Position numbers and translations under genes: made by a program. The notes under the pieces are model-generated. The model was not told where the DNA came from. It made no database searches and saw only the letters and a list, made by a program, of their open reading frames with translations. Below are positions 24,755 through 33,500 of a stretch of 49,504 nt of DNA, one piece after another. Each line of letters begins with the position of its first letter. Within the stretch, counting starts at the first letter, position 1. Source of the stretch: Bacteroides sp. Its GTDB lineage: Bacteria; Bacteroidota; Bacteroidia; Bacteroidales; UBA7960. The DNA lies in contig JAZBOS010000132.1 in assembly GCA_036351255.1 (NCBI GenBank), forward strand, positions 1-49,504, in the 5' to 3' direction.

Positions 24755-25555
24755 ATGCCGAAGAAAACTTTATTATGGGTGTTTGCATTCCTGCTGACGT
24801 TAGGTGCAGTATATTATACAAGGTTGACAGGCCCAACAAAGCCATACAGGGGAAGTGTGGTGTTAAATGGAGAAACCATTTCCTACAGCCTGATCAGAAC
24901 TTATGCCAAGCCTGAAAATGCCCCTGCAAGGATATTGGTTCCTGATGATGCCGTCAGCGGACACTATCGCTACAAACGCACCCCCAGCCATGATGAATGG
25001 ACCGAAGCCCCGCTGGTCAGGGAAGGTGACGAACTGATTGCCTATATCCCACAGCAACCATCAGCCGGGAAAGTGGCTTACCAGGTCACCCTGGAGAAGG
25101 ACGGGGAACAGGCTGTGTTGAGTGAAGAGCCCATTGTCATACGCTTTCGCAATGATGTTCCGGCCTGGACCATGATCCCGCATATCCTGTTTATGTTCGC
25201 AGCCATATTTCTAAGCACCCGAACGGGTTTGTCAGCCATTTTCAACAAAAAGACCTATGGCTTAACCCTTGCCACGCTGATACTTCTTTTTGCAGGAGGT
25301 CTGATTTTCGGCCCCATAGTACAAAAATATGCCTTTGGAGCATTCTGGACCGGTTGGCCCTTTGGAACTGACCTTACGGATAATAAAACCCTGGTGATGT
25401 TCATTTTCTGGCTTATTGCCTTTTGGAAGGTGAGAAAAAACCCGAAACACCGGACCTGGGTAATCATTGCGGCCGTGGTAACCTTGATCGCCTACATGAT
25501 TCCCCATAGCTTGCTGGGCTCTGAGATCGATTACACCCAGGAAGGTATTCAATAA
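24755..25555 (+). CDS. Membrane protein with periplasmic beta domain, unknown function
   Basis: The 266-residue protein begins with a membrane helix (LLWVFAFLLTLGAVYYTRL). A periplasmic region of about 120 residues follows, with strand-rich sequence (GSVVLNGETISYSLIRTY, GKVAYQVTLEKDGEQ) like an immunoglobulin-type fold. Four helices follow (about 140-258). The conserved-looking loop FGAFWTGWPFGTDLTDNKT lies between helices. I know similar uncharacterised proteins from Bacteroidota but no function. It is the last gene of the likely NagZ-GNAT operon and is followed by a strong terminator. Confidence 0.7.
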   Translation: MPKKTLLWVFAFLLTLGAVYYTRLTGPTKPYRGSVVLNGETISYSLIRTYAKPENAPARILVPDDAVSGHYRYKRTPSHDEWTEAPLVREGDELIAYIPQQPSAGKVAYQVTLEKDGEQAVLSEEPIVIRFRNDVPAWTMIPHILFMFAAIFLSTRTGLSAIFNKKTYGLTLATLILLFAGGLIFGPIVQKYAFGAFWTGWPFGTDLTDNKTLVMFIFWLIAFWKVRKNPKHRTWVIIAAVVTLIAYMIPHSLLGSEIDYTQEGIQ

Positions 25556-25572
25556 AACATTCCTTCAAATTA

Positions 25573-25600
25573 AATAGCTGTCTGGATTCAGACAGCTATT
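25573..25600 (+). terminator. Rho-independent terminator
   Basis: AATAGCTGTCTG (25573-25584) and CAGACAGCTATT (25589-25600) form a perfect 12-bp stem with a 4-nt loop, followed by a run of T. It closes the NagZ operon and separates it from the glycogen cluster. Confidence 0.93.
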
Positions 25601-25681
25601 TTTTTATTATAACAAAACAAATATCGGAGCATTAATTTTCAGTGAAAAAAAATGAATAAAAAATTAAATAAAAAAAATCTG

Positions 25682-25689
25682 TAAATTTG
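25682..25689 (+). promoter_or_regulatory. Promoter -7 box of the glycogen cluster
   Basis: TAAATTTG matches the -7 consensus, 62 bp before the ATG of the debranching enzyme. The region upstream is A-rich without a TTTG box at standard spacing. Confidence 0.45.
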
Positions 25690-25751
25690 ATCCATACCAG
25701 CACTTTAGCCTAAGAGATCATACCTCAAACTGCAATAAATTTATTCAACAC

Positions 25752-27737
25752 ATGGGATATATTAAGTTTGATAAACAGCAACTGATCAACCTGGAATATT
25801 CGCTCAGCAAGGAAATGATCCGGTCAAACCGGGCAGGGTCTTTTTCCTGCACCACGATTATTGGTTGCAATACCCGCAAATATCACGGTTTGCTTATTTG
25901 CCCCCAGCCAACCCTCGACGGAGACAAGCATGTTCTGCTATCAAAAGTGGATGAAACCATCATTCAGCACAATGCAGAGTTTAACATTGGGGTGAACCGT
26001 TATCCCGGGACCTATAATCCGAAAGGGCACAAATATGTAAGGGATTTTTTTGCTGATGTCATTCCCGTTCTTACCATCCGGGTTGGCGGGGTGGTACTGA
26101 GCAAAGAGACCATGTTTGTCACAGAAGAAGAGATGGTTTTGATCCGATACACCCTTCTGGAGGCACACTCTCCAACCAGTATCCGGCTCAAGCCTTTCCT
26201 GGCCTACCGCAGCATGCACCGCCTGAGTAACCAGAATATTGACCTGGAGACCCGGTATGATGAGGTGCCCAATGGAATCAGGACCCGCATGTATCCGGGA
26301 TATTCAAACCTGCATATGCAGTTCTCCAAAAAAACTGTTGAATATACCCATGTTCCCGACTGGTATAAAGACCTTGAATATACCCTGGAGAAAGAAAGAG
26401 GCTACGAACATAACGAAGATCTTTATGTCCCGGGATTTTTCGAGGCGGACATCAAAAAGGGTGAGAGCATTATCTTTTGTGCATCTACCCGTGAAGTTAA
26501 TCCGAGCACCTTGTCGAGGTTGTTTACCAATGAACTGAAAAGGCGCACCCCCAGAAGTACTTTTGAAAATTGCCTGGGAAATTCTGCTCAGCAATTCATT
26601 CACAGGCATGATGGTAAAACAGATATCATTGCCGGATTCCCCTGGTATGACCGGATGGGACGTTACACCTTCATTTCGCTGCCGGGGCTGAGCCTGGAGC
26701 CGACAGGTTTTGGGGCTTGTAAGGCTGTGCTCCAGACCATGGTCACGGAGATGAAAGGCCCCTTTTTCCCGGAATCCGGGCGGGGCCTAAGCACTTCCTA
26801 TGACTCGGCTGACACTTCCCTCTGGTATTTCTGGGCTTTGCAGCATTGCATGCAGAATGGCGAAAACCCTGACCGGATATGGAAAACCCACGGTAAGCAC
26901 ATCCGCAACATCCTTGAGGAATATGCCCAGGGAACCTCTAATGGCATCAAAATGCGCGACAACGGGCTGATCTATATCGACCCGACCTCGCCCAATATGA
27001 CCTGGATGAATGCTGAAGTCAACGGCAAGCCCGTTACCCCGCGTTATGGCTATGTTGTTGAAGTCAACGCTCTCTGGTATAATGCCATTTGTTTTGCAAT
27101 TGAGTTGGCAGGAAGAGGCAAAAACGTTTCTTTCCTCCGGGGATGGAGGGCAATTGCTGAGAAAATCGAAAAACATTTTCCCGAAATATTCTGGAACAAA
27201 GAAAACAATTGCCTGTCGGATTTTGTTACGGATTCCGGAACGAATCAGCAGATCAGACCCAATCAGATTTTGGCCACTTCCTTGCCATACAGTCCCATTG
27301 ATGAGAAGCTTCGCCGCAAGGTTATTGACACGGTCAGAAGAGAGCTCCTGACCCCACGGGGGCTTCGAAGCCTTTCTCCAAAGGACCCGCAATACAAAGG
27401 CCGGTATTTTGGCAATGAACTGGAGCGAAACCAGTCCTTTCATCAGGGTACAGTGTGGCCATGGTTGCTGGGGCATTACGCTGAAGGCTTTTTAAAATTA
27501 TATGGAGCACAAGGCCTGGAAGAAATCAGAAACCTATACCATGGATTTGAAGAAACCATGATGGAAGACGGCATCGGTACAGTTTCTGAAATCTATGAAG
27601 GAGATCCGCCTCATGCAGGATGCGGGGCCATATCGTTTGCACCCAGTGTGGCCGAACTGATGCGGATTCAACATCTCACGAATAAGATTTTTTCAGAAGA
27701 AATGAAGAAACAGAATAAGAAGAACCTAAAAAATTAA
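25752..27737 (+). CDS. Glycogen debranching enzyme (amylo-alpha-1,6-glucosidase, GH133)
   Basis: The 661-residue protein has an N-terminal beta-sandwich domain (about 1-250, starting FDKQQLINLEYSLSKEM and including NTRKYHGLLIC) and a C-terminal (alpha/alpha)6 amylo-1,6-glucosidase domain (about 280-640). The latter contains GFPWYDRMGRYTFISLPG, DSADTSLWYFWALQ, YGYVVEVNALWYNA and FHQGTVWPWLLGHYAEG. The family hydrolyses alpha-1,6 branch stubs of glycogen in the cytoplasm. There is no signal peptide, which fits storage glycogen rather than dietary starch. It is the first gene of a co-oriented cluster, with the GT4 gene starting 6 bp after its stop. Confidence 0.94.
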   Translation: MGYIKFDKQQLINLEYSLSKEMIRSNRAGSFSCTTIIGCNTRKYHGLLICPQPTLDGDKHVLLSKVDETIIQHNAEFNIGVNRYPGTYNPKGHKYVRDFFADVIPVLTIRVGGVVLSKETMFVTEEEMVLIRYTLLEAHSPTSIRLKPFLAYRSMHRLSNQNIDLETRYDEVPNGIRTRMYPGYSNLHMQFSKKTVEYTHVPDWYKDLEYTLEKERGYEHNEDLYVPGFFEADIKKGESIIFCASTREVNPSTLSRLFTNELKRRTPRSTFENCLGNSAQQFIHRHDGKTDIIAGFPWYDRMGRYTFISLPGLSLEPTGFGACKAVLQTMVTEMKGPFFPESGRGLSTSYDSADTSLWYFWALQHCMQNGENPDRIWKTHGKHIRNILEEYAQGTSNGIKMRDNGLIYIDPTSPNMTWMNAEVNGKPVTPRYGYVVEVNALWYNAICFAIELAGRGKNVSFLRGWRAIAEKIEKHFPEIFWNKENNCLSDFVTDSGTNQQIRPNQILATSLPYSPIDEKLRRKVIDTVRRELLTPRGLRSLSPKDPQYKGRYFGNELERNQSFHQGTVWPWLLGHYAEGFLKLYGAQGLEEIRNLYHGFEETMMEDGIGTVSEIYEGDPPHAGCGAISFAPSVAELMRIQHLTNKIFSEEMKKQNKKNLKN

Positions 27738-27743
27738 GCGGAT

Positions 27744-29027
27744 ATGAAGGTATTGATGTTTGGATGGGAATTTCCACCCCATATTTCAGGCGGTTTGGGA
27801 ACGGCAAGCTATGGCCTTACCAAAGCGCTGATGAAGCATGAGGTTGATATCATTTTTGTTGTTCCCAAAGCTTATGGTGATGAAGAAACGAAAAGCATCA
27901 GGCTGGTCAATGCTTCAGATGTTCTGATAGACATCAAGGATGAGCTATTCAGAGAATTGGTATCCAGACTAAGTTACCTGGAAATAGATTCTACATTGAT
28001 ACCGTACGCCGACGATGAGGAGTATTTCCGCATTACCGAGCAGTTGGAGAAAGGGGTGAAAGCAGAGCAGTTAAGCGTAAAAACGCAAAAATACAGCTTT
28101 GCGGGAGGATATGGCAAAAACCTGATGGAAGAAGTCAGGCGTTATGCCCTTGTGGGTGCTGAGGTGGCTCGCCAGCAGGAATTCGATATCATTCATGCCC
28201 ACGATTGGCTGACATATCTTGCCGGGGCAGAAGCCAAGCGCATCAGCGGGAAGCCTTTGGTTGTGCATATGCATGCTACGGAATTTGACCGCTCGGGTGA
28301 GAATGTAAACCAACTGGTTTATGATATCGAAAAGGAAGGGATGGAAGCAGCCGACATCGTGGTGGCTGTCAGTAATCTTACGCGTAATGTTGTGATAAAT
28401 CGTTACGGCATCCCTGCAGAAAAAGTGATCACGGTGCACAATGGAGTAGAACCTGCCACCCCAAGCAGGTACCTCGACGCGGAGAAAAAGGTGGATGAAA
28501 AGATCGTTACCTTTCTTGGCAGGATCACCTTTCAGAAAGGACCGGAATATTTTATTGAAGCGGCCTACAAGGTGCTGCAACGCGATCCTAATGTTCGTTT
28601 TGTAATGGCGGGCAGTGGCGACCTGTTACCCAAAATGATTCGCAGGGTGGCCAGCCTGGGTATTGCTACAAAATTTCATTTTACCGGTTTCCTTAAAGGT
28701 GACGATGTAGAAAAGATGTTTGGGATGAGCGATGTTTATGTGATGCCATCCGTTTCCGAACCCTTTGGAATCTCTCCACTGGAAGCGATGCGATCAAATG
28801 TACCAGTGATCATTTCCAAACAGTCGGGTGTAGCCGAGGTACTTGATTATGCCGTTAAAATTGATTTCTGGGATATCGATGCGATGGCCGATGCGATATA
28901 TAGCCTGCTACATTACAATGCCCTGCCCGAGATGTTCAAGAAATACGGTAAGACCGAAGTGGAGAATATTAAATGGGATCAGGCAGGCAAAAAGGTAAAG
29001 GATATCTACGAGAACCTGCTGGCATAA
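27744..29027 (+). CDS. GT4 glycosyltransferase (glycogen-synthase-like)
   Basis: The 427-residue protein has the two Rossmann domains of a GT-B enzyme. The N-terminal one starts MKVLMFGWEFPPHISGGLGT with the glycine-rich acceptor/donor loop, and HAHDWLTYLAG follows. The C-terminal one has FLGRITFQKGPEYFIEAA and the donor-binding SEPFGISPLEAM with the E-x7-E pair. It probably extends or initiates alpha-glucan chains using a nucleotide-sugar, in the cytoplasm. The family also includes other sugar transferases, so donor and product are inferred from the neighbours. It is tightly packed between the debranching enzyme (6 bp) and GH57 (51 bp). Confidence 0.9.
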   Translation: MKVLMFGWEFPPHISGGLGTASYGLTKALMKHEVDIIFVVPKAYGDEETKSIRLVNASDVLIDIKDELFRELVSRLSYLEIDSTLIPYADDEEYFRITEQLEKGVKAEQLSVKTQKYSFAGGYGKNLMEEVRRYALVGAEVARQQEFDIIHAHDWLTYLAGAEAKRISGKPLVVHMHATEFDRSGENVNQLVYDIEKEGMEAADIVVAVSNLTRNVVINRYGIPAEKVITVHNGVEPATPSRYLDAEKKVDEKIVTFLGRITFQKGPEYFIEAAYKVLQRDPNVRFVMAGSGDLLPKMIRRVASLGIATKFHFTGFLKGDDVEKMFGMSDVYVMPSVSEPFGISPLEAMRSNVPVIISKQSGVAEVLDYAVKIDFWDIDAMADAIYSLLHYNALPEMFKKYGKTEVENIKWDQAGKKVKDIYENLLA

Positions 29028-29078
29028 CACCCCTAAAGGCATAAAAACAAATTGCATTAAAAAACCAAAACGAAAGCC

Positions 29079-30398
29079 ATGAAGTCTATCTGCTTATTTT
29101 TTGAGATTCACCAACCGTTCAGGCTCAGGACCTACCGTTTTTTTGACATCGGGCACAAGCACGACTATTTCGATGATTATGCCAACCGTTTTTTAATGCA
29201 ACAAGTGGCCGAAAAGTCATATCTGCCTGCCAATGAACTGCTTCTGGAGATGATCCGCAAGCATGGCAAGAAATTCAGGGTCAGTTTTAGTATCTCTGGC
29301 ACAACCTTGGAGCAGTTTGAGATGTATGCACCGGAGGTGCTCAAAAGCTTCCAGGCATTGGCAAAAACAGGATGCGTAGAGTTTCTTGCCGAAACATACG
29401 CCAACAGCCTTGCCTCCTTAAAAAGTCCAGAGGAATTCAGCCGGCAAGTCATAAAACACGCACAGAAGACAGAGGAGCTCTTTGGTCAGAAACCAAAAAC
29501 GTTCAGAAACACCGAGATGGTTTATTCAGATGACATTGGCCAACTTGTCTTTGACCTGGGTTACCGGACTATGCTTACCGAAGGCGCCAAGCACGTGCTG
29601 GGCTGGAAAAGCCCCAATTTCCTTTACTGCAGCGCTGTCAACCCTAAGCTGAAATTGCTGATGCGCAATTTCCAATTATCGGATGATCTGTCCTTCCGTT
29701 TTTCTGAACAAATGTGGAGTGAATGGCCCCTGACGGCAGACAAATTCCTGGGTTGGATAAACAATATGAATCCCAATGAGGAAGTCGTCAACCTTTTCCT
29801 AAACTATGAAACATTTGGAGAGTATCAATGGGCGGAGACCGGCATATTTGAATTCCTGAAAGCCTTTACCAAGAAGGTTATTGAAGAAAATAAGCATACT
29901 TTTAAAACTCCGGCTGAAGTTTCTGAAAACCTTCAGCCAGTATCCGGGCTGCATGTACCTTATCCCATTTCTTGGGCCGATGAAGAGCGTGACCTGACGG
30001 CATGGCTTGGGAATGAGTTGCAACAAGAGGCTTTCAACAAGGTATACCAGGTGGAAGAAAAAATGAAGGCTTGCGATGATGCCAAACTTTTGCATGAGTG
30101 GGAACTTCTGCAAACCAGCGATCACTTTAATTTCATGTCAACCAAATGGTTCTCTGATGGAATGGTTTTCAGAAAGGTTAACCCTTATTCTTCACCCTAC
30201 GATGCCTTCATTAATTATATGAACGTATTATCCGATTTTACCATCAGGGTAGAGAAGCAATGTGCAGGAAAAACCCCTGCAGAAATGAATGTTCAGAAAC
30301 CAGAAAAAGTGAAAAAGCAGGCCGTATCAGCAAAAGCAGCGAAACCTCCAAAAATTGCTGCCACTAAACCTACCGAAGCAAAGGCCAGAAAAAAATAA
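29079..30398 (+). CDS. GH57 alpha-amylase-like protein with lysine-rich tail
   Basis: GH57 enzymes include alpha-amylases, 4-alpha-glucanotransferases and branching enzymes. The 439-residue sequence carries the family regions: region 1 FEIHQPFR, GTTLEQFEMYAPEV, the putative nucleophile segment TFRNTEMVYSDDIG, and NYETFGEYQW. The catalytic barrel covers about residues 1-390. The last 40 residues are rich in Lys, Ala and Pro (KKQAVSAKAAKPPKIAA), predicted disordered and strongly basic. There is no signal peptide, so it acts in the cytoplasm on storage glucan. Whether it hydrolyses, transfers or branches is open; no other branching enzyme is in this cluster. Confidence 0.9.
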   Translation: MKSICLFFEIHQPFRLRTYRFFDIGHKHDYFDDYANRFLMQQVAEKSYLPANELLLEMIRKHGKKFRVSFSISGTTLEQFEMYAPEVLKSFQALAKTGCVEFLAETYANSLASLKSPEEFSRQVIKHAQKTEELFGQKPKTFRNTEMVYSDDIGQLVFDLGYRTMLTEGAKHVLGWKSPNFLYCSAVNPKLKLLMRNFQLSDDLSFRFSEQMWSEWPLTADKFLGWINNMNPNEEVVNLFLNYETFGEYQWAETGIFEFLKAFTKKVIEENKHTFKTPAEVSENLQPVSGLHVPYPISWADEERDLTAWLGNELQQEAFNKVYQVEEKMKACDDAKLLHEWELLQTSDHFNFMSTKWFSDGMVFRKVNPYSSPYDAFINYMNVLSDFTIRVEKQCAGKTPAEMNVQKPEKVKKQAVSAKAAKPPKIAATKPTEAKARKK

Positions 30399-30477
30399 GC
30401 TTTTAAAAACCCTTTTCACAAGAAGAAACCATAGCACGCTGGTTAATTATCTTAATTACAGTGTATTGCGTTTTAAC

Positions 30478-30517
30478 AGCCTACATTATAGGCTACCGTG
30501 ATTCCTTATTAAGGAAT
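30478..30517 (+). promoter_or_regulatory. Two small hairpins before the synthase/phosphorylase gene
   Basis: AGCCTA (30478-30483) pairs with TAGGCT (30489-30494), and ATTCCTTA (30501-30508) pairs with TAAGGAAT (30510-30517). Six T residues (30517-30522) follow. The second could be a weak terminator or attenuator within the cluster. Confidence 0.4.
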
Positions 30518-30571
30518 TTTTTGTAATTTCACGGGCCTTAAAAAGTAGATTATTCTTAGCAGAAAAATATT

Positions 30572-33500
30572 ATGTCTGAAAAATTAAATAGACCCGATTA
30601 TCTTTTTGAAGTCAGTTGGGAAGTATGCAATAAAATTGGTGGCATACATACTGTAATTAGCACAAAAGCCACTTCACTGGTAAATGAATTCCAGGATAAA
30701 TATATTACCATTGGCCCGGATGTTTGGAAAGAAACCCATGGGAACCCTGAGTTTATTGAGGACAAATACCTCTATCGTGCATGGCGAAAGCAAGCCAACA
30801 AATCAGGTCTTCACTTCCGAATAGGGCGCTGGAATATTCCCAGCCAGCCCATTGCTGTCCTCGTCGATTTTACGCCCTTGTTTTCCGAAAAGGATAAGAT
30901 CTTTTCGGACTTCTGGCTGAAATTTGGATTAAATTCTCTCAGTGGACAATGGGATTACACTGAGCCTGCCATGTTTGGTTATGCCGCAGGGCAAGTCATT
31001 GAAAGTTTTTATAACTTCCATTTATCGGAGTTTGACAAGATCATTGCCCATTTTCATGAATGGATGACTGGCTCGGGTGCCTTGTATTTGCGGGATCTCG
31101 TTCCCCAGGTAGGTACTTTGTTTACCACGCATGCAACAACCCTTGCCCGCTCGGTTGCCGGACACGGGATGCCCCTTTACAGCGAGCTGAAAAACATTAA
31201 TCCCGAAAGCAAAGCCAACGAATTGGGAGTCAGTTCAAAGCATAGCATGGAGACCACGGTTGCAAAAAATTCCGATGGCTTCACCACCGTAAGTGAGATC
31301 ACCGCCAATGAATGCGAGATTTTACTTGGGAAAGCGGTGGACCAGGTTACGCCAAATGGTTTTGACAACTCTTTCGTTCCCCACCCTGGTCTGTTTGCTG
31401 AAAAAAGAACAGAAGCCCGCAAGCGCCTCATAAAGGTTGCTAAAGGGATGTTAAACCAGGAAATTCCTGATAACGCCTTTTTGGTGGCTACCAGTGGCAG
31501 GTATGAATTCAAAAACAAGGGCATAGACCTTTTTATTGAAGCCCTGGGGAAAATCAACCAGGACAAGCGGCTTACCAACAATGTGGTGGCATTTATCCTG
31601 ATCCCTGCCAACCAGACAGGCGCCCGTACTGAAATAATGGAACGCATCAACAAGCCCAACCTCGACCAGCCTGTATCCCATGATTATACCACGCACAAGA
31701 TGGTGGATGATAGCCATGACCCGATCCTGCACCATCTCAAACAATTCAAGTTGCACAATGATCCTTCCGATAAGGTCAAGGTCATCTTTGTCCCTGCATA
31801 CCTGACTGGTGACGATGGGATTATTAACCTGAATTACTATGATACTCTCATTGGGCTTGACCTGACAGCTTTCCCTTCCTACTATGAACCCTGGGGTTAC
31901 ACCCCACTTGAAAGCCTTGCCTTCAGGGTACCCTCTGTAACAACCTCCCTCGCAGGATTTGGGATTTGGGCCAAAGAAACTTTCCCTGATTTAGGCAAAG
32001 CACTGGCTGTCATCAAGCGAACCGATGATAATGCTGAAGAGGTGGTAAAAAACATGGCTGAGCATTTCCTGGCTTGTTTCACTGGAGAAAAATCCGGCGA
32101 ACTGGCTGATGCCTCTGATGAGCTGAATGCACAAGCTCACCTCCATTTGCTTCAGGATCGCCATTTGGCTTCAAAGATTGCCTCTGAAGCCCTTTGGGGA
32201 AGCCTGAAAGAAAATTATTTTAAGGTTTTTGAACTGGTGCTGTCCAAGGTCTCCCAGCGGTACGAGCTTTTCAAAGGCAAGAAACAGCCCGTTGTCGTTG
32301 AAAAACCAGTGATCCCGGCGGCAAAGCCAAAATGGAAGAAACTGCTGGTTGAAGTGAAAGTACCAGAAGAATTGGCAGATCTGCAAAGGCTTGCCAAGAA
32401 CCTATGGTGGACATGGAATTATGAGGCAGAGGAATTATTTTCTTCCATTAACCCTGATCTTTGGGAAAAGTGCCAGAAAAACCCGAATATGCTGCTCGAT
32501 CAGCTTTCCATGGGAGACTACGACACCATGCTTGCCAACGAATCATTGATGAGCAAGTACCGAAAGGTCATTCAGGATCTCGACCAATACTTGAAAAAGG
32601 GTAAACAAAAGAGCACGCCTCCCATTGCTTATTTCAGTATGGAGTATGGATTGCATACTTCCGTAAAGATTTATTCGGGAGGATTGGGTGTCCTGGCAGG
32701 CGACTTTATGAAGCAGGCCAGCGATGACAATGTTAATATGGTTGGCATCGGGCTCCTTTACCGGTATGGATATTTCTCACAGAATCTGTCGCTTACTGGT
32801 GAACAATTGGCCAATTATCGCAGCCATAACTTTTCGCATATGTCGGCAGTGCCAGTGCGCAATGAAGCAGGCGAATGGATTAAGATCAGCATAGCTTTTC
32901 CGGGTCGTACCCTTCAGGCTAAGGTCTGGAAAATGGATGTGGGACGCATTCCCCTTTTCCTTTTGGATACAGATATCCCAGAGAACGGTTCGGCTGACCG
33001 TTTTATTACCCACCAACTCTATGGGGGCGACTGGGAAAACCGTTTTAAGCAGGAGTTTTTACTGGGAATTGGTGGCATAAGGCTTTTGGATGCCTTGGGT
33101 ATAACCCCGGCTGTTTACCACCTGAATGAGGGACATGCTGCATTTGCTGGACTGGAAAGATTACGCAAACTCGTTCAGGATCAAAAGTTATCTTTCAATG
33201 AAGCCCTTGAGGTGGTGCGTTCAAGCAGCCTGTTTACCACGCACACCCCTGTCCCTGCTGGTCACGACCATTTCAGCGAAGACATGCTCCGTACTTACAT
33301 GCCCCATTATGCCGATCGCCTGGGCATCAACTGGGAAACTTTCATGAGCCTCGGAAAAATGAGACCTTCAAATGCTGATGAACCTTATTCTATGAGCGTA
33401 CTGGCTACTAAACTTTCGCAGGAAGTCAATGGTGTCAGTCGTTTGCACGGAAAGGTATCGCGCGACATGTTCAAAGACCTCTACCCGGGCTATTACCCCG

